DNA of 64,000 bases. It comes from Polydactylus sextarius. Lineage: Eukaryota > Chordata > Actinopteri > Polynemidae. Location: positions 4,533,501 through 4,597,500 of the forward strand of contig CM028917.1 in assembly GCA_016801845.1 (NCBI GenBank), in the 5' to 3' direction. This document shows, in pieces, positions 35,401-45,911 of this stretch. Every line of letters starts with the position of its first letter. The stretch's first letter is position 1. A model generated the notes under the pieces. It saw only the letters and a program-made list of their open reading frames with translations. It did not search any database and was not told where the DNA came from. Made by a program: the position numbers and the translations under genes.

Positions 35401-38400
35401 CGTGGTCGTCATCCCAGGGAAGGTGGAGGAGGTGACGCTGCCCGAGCAGGTCGACATCATCATCTCAGAGCCGATGGGATACATGTTGTTCAACGAGCGC
35501 ATGCTGGAGAGCTACCTGCACGCCAAGAAGTTCCTCAAACCTACTGGTGAAACACTTATGCAGTCCACTAGAGTCCTGCTGTAAATCGTCCTCTATCACA
35601 GCTGCCGTGGCTTTATTTTTAGTTTTTATTGACACTGTAGAAAAGTAGTGAGAGGCCGCTGAAGGTCATGGCTACAATAGTACAGTCTTTTTAGAAAAGT
35701 CTATATCCCACTGCGTCATAAGGCGCTGGCAACATTACATCAATGTGTGTGTCTGTTTCAGGTAAAATGTTCCCCACCATCGGTGACGTCCACCTGGCCC
35801 CCTTCACAGACGAGCAGCTCTACATGGAGCAGTTCACCAAGGCCAACTTCTGGTGAGCAGAGGAAGCCTTCACAATCTGACCTTTTAAGAACCTCTCATA
35901 TGAACTCATCACTTCTGGGAAGTAATTTACAAGAGATTTAGCAGAACAATGTGGTGCTGAAGTTGGTGACAATCAGGGGGAAGTAGCTACTTTAGCACTC
36001 TGGTTTGTTGTGAGTGTTCCTCTGGCTCGTGTTCTTGTTGGTGCTTCTGTAGAGGATGGTAAACAACAGACAGGGATGATTTGTCTTCTTCATCCCATGG
36101 AAGAGGAGGTGAAGTCTCATAATCATCAGTCATAATTACCTAAACCACAGTGACAAATGCTGTCAGGTCCATGTTACAAACCTGGTTGAATATGTTGAAA
36201 GTGTTGTTATAGGTCAGCAGGAGGTGGTGGGTGTGTGCATCTCCTAGAAGTCATTAAACACCCTATTGGTTCTGTTGATGTTAAGGGAGACGATCTGATT
36301 CCTGTACCAGTTGTTCTGGTCTGGTGTCAGAGGATCCTGTCATAACCGTCCATGAGAACAGAATGTTGTTTTGTTTGGCAGCCTGAACAAAACCCTCGTC
36401 ATCCTAGTCGGAGACAGCTGGAGTACCGATCACTCGGCGGTGGTGGGAATGTCTGTGCTGCTGCTGCTGGCTTCAGACCAAGCGTAGTAGTTGTTGCGTC
36501 GGAATCAACTCAACTTGTATGTGGCGTGTTTCTATCTTACGCTGTTGATGAGGATGAAGTTATCGAGCTCCTGTCCCCACAGCTGCCTTGAGCAGACTGT
36601 ATGCGGCTTTATCAGCACATCTGATGACGACATTCCAGATCCTTAACAGCAGCCTGCAGACCCCGACAGCAGCACATTTCTATGTAACAGAAGCTGCAGC
36701 TGTGTTTTTTTACCACCTCCTCCTCTTGGTTGTGAGCAGTGAGCTCACAGTTTGCTGCCTCCCACTGGTATAGTCACATCATTGTCAGGTCTGTGAGGCC
36801 TCTGCGTCTTTGTTATGTTACATCATTATGCTTTGTATTTGTCTGAAGAAAACAGAATTTCCGGGGGGTTTTGTGCAATTATTTAAAGAAATCTACTTAG
36901 TTTAAGCAGCATTGGCAGTGATTTCAGCCTCAAGTTGTTTCAGTTGAAGGTGACCTCCTCAGCCCAGTCTAAGTTTTCACCAAGAATATCTGAACTTTCA
37001 CTGTCTAGTTGTTAGATTTGATGGATGTAATAAAAACAACGGCAGTTTTAAAGGACTTTATTTTAAGGACATTTCTCTGTCATGTTTGTCTCCTTCACTT
37101 CAACCTTCGCTGCTCTTCACTGGTGCAAAGTATCAACTTAAATGTGACTGGATCAAAGCGTTTGGTCATTTACAACAGTCAGAAGCATTATTCTGATATT
37201 TATATGTCATTGTAATGTTAATGATTTACAGGTTTTAAAGGCAAACTGTTCAATAATCTATCCCTGATCTCCCTCAGGTACCAGCCCTCCTTCCATGGTG
37301 TAGATCTTTCTGCCCTGCGAGGGGCAGCAGTGGATGAGTATTTCCGCCAGCCAATTGTGGTACGTTATCCACCACACACACAAGTTTACATTTGTTGATG
37401 AATTAAGTGTTAAATGTCTGTACTTTTGAAACTTAGTTAAATGTACTTTTAGATTAGATTTCTGGTTAATTTTAGCTGTAGATGTTTAAAGGACCGGATC
37501 ACTATATTATCAATAGACCATCACGAGTTTTCCCTCTGACATAAAGCAGATTTGTTTGTGTATGTATAATGAGCTCAGATGTTTCCCTACAGGACACGTT
37601 TGACATCCGTATTCTGATGGCCAAATCAGTCAAACACACAGTCAACTTCCTGGAGGCCAAAGAAGAGGATCTTTACAGGTTTGTCCTTATTACAGTGGCC
37701 ATAATAAATGTACTATGCATCATTCCCAGTGTAATAAACATGTCTCTCTCTCCTCTGATTCACAGGATAGAGATTCCCTTTAAGTTCCACATGATGCACT
37801 CAGGCCTGGTGCACGGTTTAGCTTTCTGGTTTGATGTGGCGTTCATGGGATCAGTGTAAGTCGCTGCTCTCAGACATACACACACGTGTTTGGACTGTTG
37901 TGTTGACACTTTAACCCAACAACCTTCCTTTTGCTCCCTCCTTCCTGCAGGATGACAGTATGGCTGTCCACCGCCCCCACAGAGCCCCTCACCCACTGGT
38001 ACCAGGTGCGCTGCCTGCTGCAGTCTCCCCTCTTCACCAAGGCTGGGGACACTCTGTCCGGCACTGCACTGCTGGTGGCCAATAAGAGGTATGACGGCCG
38101 TGTGAAAAATATCGACCCCTGAAACTGAAGGCGAACTTTGAACCGCAAGGAAACTAGGAAGTGTTAGCTGTTGTCTATAGTTTGTGGCTCTAACACCAAG
38201 CTCATCTTCTCCCTCACAGACAAAGCTACGACATCAGTATTGTTGCCCAGGTGGACCAGACAGGATCAAAGTCCAGTAACTTCCTGGACTTGAAGAACCC
38301 CTTTTTCAGGTCAGTTGTTCTGTTTGAGTAAAGACAGTGAACACACCCGGATGTAGATGGCACCGTCTTTAATAGTGGAGACGTGCGTCGCCGTGCACCT

Positions 38401-40018
38401 CTTTCTGATTTTCAAAGTGCGTGTTTGTGTGTTTTTGTAGGTACACAGGCACCACCCCCAACCCTCCACCTGGCTCACACTACACCTCCCCATCTGAGAA
38501 TATGTGGAATACGGGGGCAGCCTACAGCATGAGTCAGGGGATGGCTGTATCAGGTGAACACACACAGAAAGATGAACATGACCTCCATATTTTATAGAGG
38601 CCACCAGCTGTCTGGGGTTTTTGAGTGAATTTAAATGACATCCAGACGTTTTTTTTTTTTTCCTGGAGTTGTGTGTTACACTGGATCAGCTTTGGTTGGA
38701 ACATTGAGAATGTTCTGCTGTTCACTAAACCATTTTGTCAACTCTATACTCATATTTAAAGAATATACAGGAAGTGACTTGGTGTCATTTGCTGACCACA
38801 GAAAATGAGTGACCACAAATAAATAAGTGAAACAAAAAAAATTAACTGTGTGATGTTGGAACCAAACTTTACCTCAGTGAAAGGAGAATTACGTTTTAAT
38901 GACAACAAAACATGTAATTAATGTTAAAGACCGTGAATGAATGGCTGTATTCAGTCACAAGCTAATGTTGCTTTGAGGCAGTTGTATTTAAAAGAAAAAT
39001 AAAAGAAGCAGCAGTCTCACGTTACCACAGTTTCTGTGTCTGTGGGGTAAATGTTTTTTGCTCTGTGTTGTCTGTCTCCCGCAGGGATGCCTGCAGCTTA
39101 TGACCTCAGCACAGTCATCGGCAGCGGCGCATCAGTGTCTCACAACAACCTCATCCCCCTCGGTACGAATCACACTCACCCCGACTTCTCTGAGAGAGGG
39201 AGAGAGAGTGACAAGAGTGACAAGAGTGCGCGGTTTATTTACTCTTCTGTCTTACTTTCACTGACATTTCCACAGCTCTCATGTCTTACCCTTTCAAATG
39301 ACCAGCTCAGTTCATAAGAGTAAATAGTTAATTGTGCTGAGCCTTTATAGAACACACTGTCTGTGTCCTCCAGAGCTAAGACAGGAACAAAAGAAGCACT
39401 CACTGTTGAAAAAAGCTGCGAAAAGAATCACTTCATCATCTCATCTCTGTCTGTAACATTCAAGCAGCTAGTTCACCAACATGTTTTTTAACCCTTTAAA
39501 GCCCGACGCATCAAATGACAGCCAGTCAATTCATTTCATTCATTTCATATATGATATATTTTTATTTTTTTGTTTGATGCATGTCGGCCATGTTGAGAAG
39601 ATAGTCTCATAAACTAATGTAGCTAATATGATGCAGTTGGCTGTAAAGGCTTAACTTGTATGTGAGAGGTGTCGTCGTGTTGTGATGCAGGTCACTGACT
39701 GTGCTCTCCTCTCTGCATGCTCTCAGTCAACACAGGGATTGTAAACCACACCCACTCCCGGATGGGCTCCATCATGAGCACAGGGATTGTGCAGGGTACG
39801 TCCAGTGAAGTTTGTCCAGCCATCCAGCTTCATCCTCAGCATCAGTGTTGAGTGTGATGCTTTGCTCTTCATCCACAGGAGCCACTACAGGCCAATCAGG
39901 CCCCAGCAGCAGCGGTACCTACTATCCCGTCACCAACCAGTTCACCATGGGGGGCGCCGCCATCTCTATGGCCTCACCTATGGTCATACCAAGCAACACC
40001 ATGCATTACGGCAGTTAA
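27286..40018 (+). CDS. carm1: Histone-arginine methyltransferase CARM1 (PRMT4)
   Basis: There are 16 exons in phase: 27286-27427, 33618-33743, 33939-34045, 34468-34572, 35174-35284, 35369-35546, 35762-35852, 37278-37359, 37593-37678, 37766-37855, 37951-38088, 38220-38309, 38441-38553, 39085-39162, 39727-39795 and 39879-40018, giving 581 aa. The start at 27286 has a strong Kozak context and matches the fish N terminus (MAVSVFPGVRLLSIGDANGD). Residues to about 110 form the PH-like N-terminal domain. The SAM-binding motif VLDVGCGSG is at 162-170. The catalytic double-E loop SEPMGYMLFNERM has Glu231 and Glu240, and the THW loop is at 387-389. A Ser/Gly/Thr-rich transactivation tail ends ...NTMHYGS. 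CARM1 makes asymmetric dimethylarginine on histone H3 (R17, R26), coactivators and splicing factors in the nucleus. All key residues are present, and nothing suggests loss of function. Confidence 0.98.
29744..30169 (-). mobile_element. 5'-truncated retroposon flanked by a 14-bp target-site duplication
   Basis: AACTAGGAAGTCTT occurs at 29744-29757 and again, identically, at 30156-30169. Just inside the left copy is (TTC)n then (TTA)n, which on the minus strand is an A-rich tail (AATAATAATA, then GAAGAAGAA). The roughly 398-bp body has no long open frame. Tail, duplication and orientation together show a target-primed reverse-transcription insertion of a LINE 3' end or a SINE, in the minus orientation. 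The family is not recognised. The perfect duplication suggests a fairly recent insertion. Confidence 0.8.
30787..30850 (-). mobile_element. End fragment of a Tc1-like DNA transposon
   Basis: CAAGCACTTTATTAGGAACACC, then a diverged GGGCCCTGTCTGCTGCTCAAAACA, resembles (from memory) the terminal sequence of a widespread fish Tc1-like element read in reverse. Only the end is present, without the transposase. A different part of what looks like the same family is at 63110-63405. Confidence 0.5.
32168..32206. repeat. Alternating GT/GC tract
   Basis: A GTGTGTGTGTCTG run followed by TGTGTGCGCGCGCGCGTG in carm1 intron 1. It is alternating purine-pyrimidine sequence, a typical Z-DNA-prone composition. 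Confidence 0.85.
32389..32418. repeat. (TA)n microsatellite with CA flank
   Basis: TA units followed by ACACACAC in carm1 intron 1. Confidence 0.9.
35853..37277 (+). other. carm1 intron 7
   Basis: A 1.4-kb intron (phase 2, splitting a Trp codon), longer than the neighbouring introns of a few hundred bases or less. A GC-richer island at 36390-36660 contains short CTGCTGCTG runs. No domain is recognised in any frame, and no repeat family is identified. Confidence 0.8.
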
Positions 40019-41157
40019 GACGAGGACTTCGCGAAAAAACAAAACAAAAAAAAAATCAAAAAAAGAAAAGAAAGAAAGACCTCTTCTTCGACCTCCCGAC
40101 CCCCCCGCATGACAAGAGATCCCTAAACCCCTCCCAGAGGAACTCCTTCCGTCTGCCACCCCCTCAACCCCTGACTGATCCACTTTCCACAGCCAAAACC
40201 AAGAAACCAAAACCAAGTGCAGTGTGCCGGCACTTCCTGCCCCCCTGTGCGTCACCCACATCCCTGCTCTGTTGAGTCCATCACGATATGAACGTTCAAA
40301 CGCTCTCGTATCCGTCCAGACTCTTGTCTCGCTCAAACCTCAGTTTCCTTTTTTTTTCCTCCTTGGATTCATCAGGACTGCAACACATGCACAGCTGAGA
40401 TGCGCAGCAGTTATCATCATCATCTCTCCCCTTCATGAATTTTTCCTCCCTTTTACTCTCTCTCAGCGCCCCCCCTTTCTTTCTTTCTTTTTTTTTTTTT
40501 TAAATGTCATGATGACCCCACATCCCCTTTCGTCCCCGAGAACCTCCTTGTTGCCAGAAACCAGCATCAGTCCGTTCCCACAATCCTCCTCAACTCCGTA
40601 CCAGACACGCACACCCGGCGCTTTTCATTTGTGTAGTCGGACACTATCATCATCATCGTCGTCGTCGTCGTCGCTGCCGCCGTCATCATCATCACTCATC
40701 TCTGGACCGCCATCTTGGATTTTCATATCAGATACAATCCTCAGAGCCTCTCCACTCTTCTCTTAAACAGACTGACTCATGCCAGATAAGATGGCTCCTT
40801 TTAAAGTATCACTTCACATAAATGACACCACACATTTTCCCCTCTCTTTCCTACATGTAGATAACGTTTCCAGGCAGAGGCAGATATATCAGAAACCCTC
40901 CTGCAGAGACAAGTGGAAAATAAGCTTCATTTTTTGTGTGTGTGTGTGTAACAAATCGTCTCAGTTTTACTCATTAGACAACTCGTCCTTGTACGTTTAA
41001 AGGCAGTGGTGTTGATTCATTCCACTGATTCAACATATACATGGAGGTCTGGGAGAAAACTGGTCACCTTCCACGTTTACTGAGGAAACGGGCTCCACAG
41101 TTGTTGAAATAATGAGATGGAAGAAGCTAAAAGTCTGTTAATCTGAAGAGACGAACA

Positions 41158-41450
41158 CAAAGCAGAAAGATAGGTAGGATAAAGGTAGCTAGCTTAGCTT
41201 AACTGGAAATCGTCTCTGTCCAAAACACAAAAGTTTTAGCCCCTAAGACGACAGTATTTTTACTAGGCCGGGTGCAGGGTCTGTCCTCAGGTTGTAACTG
41301 TGTCCAAAGTGAACAAAAAAAAAAAAGCCGCGCGCCGTTTTTTTTTTTTTTTTTTACGGCCAGTGAAAACAAACAGCACTTCCTGTGTGTTGTAGTTAGT
41401 TTGATGTTAGACAGAGCCAGGCTGATGCTCCTGTACCAGACACTGAAATG
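41158..41450. repeat. Dispersed repeat remnant in the carm1 3' UTR
   Basis: It begins with GCTAGCTTAGCTTAACTGGAA...CTCTGTCC and ends with an inverted counterpart, GACAGAGCCAGGCTGATGCTCC, with GGCCGGGTGCAG and CACTTCCTG between. This is the layout of a common short percomorph repeat with inverted ends. It is diverged, and the class is not named. Confidence 0.45.
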
Positions 41451-42077
41451 TAATGAATTAAAGTTTAAATGGCTCTTTTAGTCACATGACTAGGTGTATT
41501 TCATAAAATGAAGCAGGGCTGAAGCCTCACAATGATGCTCAAATTTAAAGAAGGAAAAAAAAAAAGGAGATTTTAATCGTTGTCTCTGTGAAATTAATTG
41601 TCCAACATTCTCTCGTGTCTTCTGTGTAAATAATGACGAGCGAGACCTTGAGAGAGTTCAGACCCTGTTTTGGAACCTGGAATATGACCAGAAATTCTCC
41701 CAGACTTTTATTTTCTTTGTCGTCTTCATTCACGTTACAACATTTTAATCCTGTAAACCTGAGACGAGCCGCCTGCCGCTCCCATCGCCAACCTCTACTC
41801 TTCTCTTCGCAAGAGGAAAGTCACAGCAGCAGCTCCTCCTCTGTCGAGCCATGCGACTTTAGTGGTCGTAGGAAGATGATTTTGGAGAATGAACTTGTAA
41901 AAGGACCAATGAAATGAATGAACCAGACAGAGTGAGAGAACCTGTGGAGCTGGATCACAGTTCACACCACCGTACTTTTCTTCCTCTTTTTTTTTTTTTT
42001 TTTGTTCCTCCTCCCAAACCTCCTTGAGACTGTGAGACTGTCGCAAAGAGACTTCATCGTCGAGGCACATGGTGGTC

Positions 42078-42113
42078 GGGGGGGTGGGGGCGGTCGGTCC
42101 CGTCCACCCCCCC
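42078..42113 (+). promoter_or_regulatory. G-run/C-run hairpin in the carm1 3' UTR
   Basis: GGGGGGGTGG (42078-42087) is perfectly complementary to CCACCCCCCC (42104-42113) across a 16-base spacer. In RNA this would be a very stable hairpin; the G strand could also enter a quadruplex. Its role is unknown. Confidence 0.55.
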
Positions 42114-42401
42114 CCTCCCCCTCTCCCCTCCCTCCCCCTCGTCCGTTCACCATGTATGACCGCCAGCATATCATGCCCCTCGCCTCCCGAAACCCCCGAC
42201 ACCCTTGTTACCTTTTATTAGTCAAGGAGAGAAAGACTGACATGTATGCATTCATTTGGAATTTATGAGTTAGCAAGTTTTAAGAGAGTTGAAAAAAATG
42301 TCTTTGTAGGAATTTTTTTTTTTTTTTTTTGATTGTCTTTATTTCGTTTTGTTTTTTTGATGTTGTTTTTTTTTTTTTTCTTTCTGTCACAAAAACCAAC
42401 A

Positions 42402-42407
42402 ATTAAA
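42402..42407 (+). terminator. carm1: Candidate polyadenylation signal ATTAAA, carm1
   Basis: A common variant signal after a long T-rich stretch, 2.4 kb past the stop codon. GT-rich sequence (TGTGGTGGAGATGTT) follows. It was chosen for lack of a better signal upstream. Confidence 0.4.
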
Positions 42408-44806
42408 AAGAAAAGAGAGCAAATTAAATGTGGTGGAGATGTTCCAAACCCATCCTGGAATCAGGTCTTGTACTACTTTTACTTTGTTCCTTTTGGTTTG
42501 TGAACTAGACTGTGGACACACCAGATGTTAACATGTGGTAGCCTGTAGCCAACATGTCCCTGTTGTCGTGGAATCATTGCTCTGTGTAGTCGTCTACTTT
42601 GATCATGGAAACATGTATGAGGAAGACGTGTGTCATGCTGTCATTTGTGTGTAATAGCACCTCTGTCACTGTCACTTACTCCAACGTCAACTTGTCTGCG
42701 GCGAGCTCGTCTGTCCAACATGGACGCCTCCGTAGAAGCTGCAGCTCTTCAGTCGACGCCCTCGAGTCATTTTTAACCTTTACGTCGTGCACTAAGCACT
42801 CGTTTGGTGAGGAGTTCATCTGCTGAAGAGTTGAGTTTAACCTTAAATTAAAAAAAACGGTTAATTATGCAGTGACACATTGAACTAATATCTAAATCAT
42901 ACATGCCGCCAGACGTCTGTCAAGTCCAAATAACAGGACATTCCAAACTAATAACACCCCAAAAATTCAACATGAAGAGAATAAACACCTTGCTTCAAAG
43001 TAAAAGTAGCAAAAAGAAAAAAAAAATCATTACAGTAAAGTCCTTCATGAAAATTAAGTATCTTCAATGGTAAATGTCCTGGTTGGGTCCATATGACTGA
43101 TATATAATTATATTTGACATTGTTAGATAATAGTGAAGTAGAAAGTAGTTATGTTGTACTTCAGCACTGCACTTGAGTAAAAGCACTTAGGTTCAGGATG
43201 AGATGCTGAGTCCTGAGGCTAAGAGAAAACTAGAATGTTTCAGGTCTTCACATGAGGAAAAATAACCTCTTTTATATTTGCTGCTACAAATATATTTCTT
43301 TGTTGCTTCTTGCAGATCTATGATTGTACGTCAAACACCCACTACAGCCCCCGGCTCTGTCGAATTTCTGCAGCCAACGAGAAAAAAAATAACATGTTAA
43401 TGTTATTGTGGACAGGATGTGTTTTAGGTAGATACTAACTGGAAATATGAGATGCACTAGTGTGAACAGACGCTGTATAATCCACGTTGACAGGCGTGTT
43501 CATTCTGGGTTTGTGAGATTATGTTTTGTGTTTTGAGTTAAAGAGGTTTCGCTTTTCACCTAAAAAGAGGAACTAAGGTCTGCGGAAGAAGAACGGTGTC
43601 TCCTGCTCTCTGTCGTCACGTCACTGTTTTACTTCAGCTGAAATCAGCTGTGTGTTTGCTGTGGTGAACATATTTTTGTTTCTGTTTGAAAAGAATGACA
43701 CGTTGGTTTAATCACAGTAACAGCCAGTGACAACATTTAGAGGCGCCGGTAAGACACCTCCACTCTTTCTACACTGATGACACAAGATAAAAACATGAAA
43801 AAGTTTATTTTATTTTATTTTATTTTTTCAAATTTATGAAAATTATGAAATTAAAAGTTTCACACACTTCCTGTCTGATCCAGCTCCTTCACACCAGACA
43901 GGAAGTATCTGTATTTTAGTCTGGACTGGGAGACTGGGATGGAGTCCTGAAATCACATCACAATTGTGGAGAACAATAGCAACTATAAGGACAAATGAAA
44001 TAACTTGTTGAACCAAATGTCCAGGTCTTGGTGAGTATGACACTGACTCTGAACAAGAGATGTTCAGAGTAGTGTTGATTCTCTGGGTACGAAGAAGATC
44101 CAGAGGCTGTGCACTAAAACGCAGTTACCACAACACAGTGCTGAGAGCGGAGAAATGAGAGAGTTGTGGACAGTGTAACAGCTCAATGAATATCTATCAA
44201 AAATAAAATGATATTAAATCTCGGAAATAACATTCAACAGCAGAGCTGCTGCTCAGAGACAGAGGCACTTTTCAAGTGAAGGTCACAGCAACATACATGT
44301 CATTATGCGTAGGTAGAAGTGCTCTGTGGTCCTTTCTTAACTGCAGCCAATAGTCTGGCAGGAAAAAAAAGCTTGAAAAGTCAGTTTGAAATTCCCCGTC
44401 AACTAAGTCAGTTCCTCCTGTAACTAGGGCAATAGGATCATTAACTTTGTTTACATGGAGGTTTGTAGGGTCAGGAAATAGTCTGGTTCATGGGGGAATG
44501 GATCAGTGGAGAGATGGGGCAACAGCAGCTCCTGGTTAAACACTGGAGTTGTTAAAAAAAAAAAAAAAAAAGTTTTATCTTTACATACTTTATCTGATAC
44601 TAATTACTTTATCTTTTGCAAAACAGAAATTGTGCACACGTCTATTATCTTCATGGGATGGTATTTTTATAATTGTATGGAGAATCTAAAAAAAAAAATC
44701 TCAAATTTGTTTAGTGACGTCATCTGTGGTCCTAAAACATCATGATGACACAGACCGTCATTAAGATCATTTGTGACTTCTACTACTCCCCCATGTACCC
44801 CCCCCC

Positions 44807-44807
<1 letters not shown>

Positions 44808-44872
<65 letters not shown>

Positions 44873-45049
44873 TTCTTCTTCTTCTTCTTCTTCTTCTTCT
44901 TCTTCTTCTTCTTCTTCTTCTTCTTCTTCTTCTTCTTCTTCTTCTTCTTCTTCTTCTTCTTCTTCTTCTTCTTCTTCTTCTTCTTCTTCTTCTTCTTCTT
45001 CTTCTTCTTCTTCTTCTTCTTCTTCTTCTTCTTCTCCTCCTCCTCCTCT
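44808..45049. repeat. Compound (TCA)n(CTT)n(CTC)n tract, including about 54 CTT/GAA units
   Basis: About 21 CAT/TCA units lead straight into about 54 uninterrupted CTT units (about 44872-45034), then a few CTC units. The minus strand reads as long GAA repeats. It is intergenic, about 430 bp before the yipf2 promoter. The poly-Ser, poly-Leu and poly-Arg open frames over it are artefacts. Confidence 0.98.
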
Positions 45050-45082
45050 GTTTTAATGGGTGATACAAACCAAGATGAAAGA

Positions 45083-45098
45083 CACTGCCACCTACTGT
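45083..45098 (-). promoter_or_regulatory. CTCF-like motif
   Basis: The minus strand reads ACAGTAGGTGGCAGTG, a close fit to the CTCF core (CAGTAGGTGGCAG). It lies between the GAA/TTC tract and the yipf2 promoter. Motif-only evidence. Confidence 0.4.
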
Positions 45099-45420
45099 TT
45101 TGGCGCGTGTAAAGTCGTGTTTAATAGTCTGGATGGTTTATATGAAGTCATCGGGGCTTGTATCTGTTAGTAAAACCCCTCCTCCACCCATCACCCTGCC
45201 ACAGCCTTAGTTAAGGCTTCGCTGTGTCATGATAATGTAACAATGTGTCCATTTTTCAATGTGTCTCTTTTGTCACAGACTCAAAGACAATATTTTTTTT
45301 CTTAATTAATAATTAATAAATATAGAAACACTATTAGTTATTGATGAATAACAAAGATAGTCTGATGTGTGTTTTCTTTTTCTTTATATTCATTTATTAA
45401 TTTATTTATGATTTCTCTTT

Positions 45421-45449
45421 AGAGAGAGAGAGAGAGAAAGAGAGAGAAG
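45421..45449. repeat. (AG)n tract upstream of yipf2
   Basis: Near-perfect AG units just before the E-box/ETS promoter segment of yipf2. Confidence 0.9.
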
Positions 45450-45454
45450 AGAGA

Positions 45455-45752
45455 ACATGATCACGTGACGGCTTTGTTTACGTGGTGACGTGTACCGGAA
45501 GTCATGTTAACCAACCGGACTAGGTGGCTACGAAGCAGCTGCTTTACCTGTGACATAGAAGCGTTAGCAGCTTTTTCACACTCGCTACCAGCGTGTTAAA
45601 GCCACATTTATCTCGTGTCGACACAGAGTCACGTTAACTACGCACACACGCTAAACTCGTTAGCGTGTGTAAGCTTCGCTTTTGTATTTTTTTTTTTTTT
45701 GTAGCTCAGTTGAGTCGCTTCCACGCCATCACTCTCATCCTCCTGCGGACAG
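45455..45752 (+). promoter_or_regulatory. yipf2: yipf2 promoter and untranslated exon 1
   Basis: TCACGTGA (45461-45468) is a palindromic E-box of the USF/TFE type, and ACCGGAAGT (45494-45502) is an ETS-family site. CpG content is raised from here on. A non-coding exon appears to end at GCGGACAG with donor GTAGCG (45753). The coding exon starts at 45896 after a CACAG acceptor. No TATA box is seen. Confidence 0.6.
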
Positions 45753-45911
45753 GTAGCGAGTGTTTACCTTTTCTCACAATATCCTGTGTTCGTCTTGTTT
45801 GTCTGGTAGCTTAGCTCACTGCTTGATAAGTATAGAGATGCGTGGACATAGATATCTGCTGAAGTTGTGTTTATATATGTGGTATTTCCTCACAGGTTTG
45901 TGGTTAAAACA

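Larger units (their letters stand above)
40019..42450 (+). other. carm1: carm1 3' untranslated region (extent inferred)
   Basis: About 2.4 kb after the TAA stop. It is strikingly low in complexity: A-rich right after the stop, then C-rich, then (TCA)n/(TCG)n near 40645-40700, and several T runs. A dispersed-repeat remnant lies at 41158-41450, and a G-run/C-run hairpin at 42078-42113. An ATTAAA at 42402-42407 is the best polyadenylation signal seen. I did not find an earlier canonical AATAAA, so the true end is uncertain. Confidence 0.5.
42450..45420. other. Intergenic region between carm1 and yipf2
   Basis: About 3 kb. It contains a (TTTTA)n tract near 43805-43830, the large TCA/CTT tract at 44808-45049 and a CTCF-like motif at 45083-45098. 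The short open frames have no recognisable features, so I call no gene. Confidence 0.7.

Noticed and set aside
40224..40766. 180-residue open frame after carm1
   Set aside because: It lies in the carm1 3' UTR and is built from T- and C-rich low-complexity sequence including TCA/TCG repeats.
41795..42202. 135-residue minus-strand open frame
   Set aside because: Gly/Arg/Glu/Lys-rich shadow of the pyrimidine-rich carm1 3' UTR; no family resemblance.
44742..45068. Long open frames of poly-Ser, poly-Leu and poly-Arg
   Set aside because: They are six-frame readings of a pure trinucleotide microsatellite, with no coding context.
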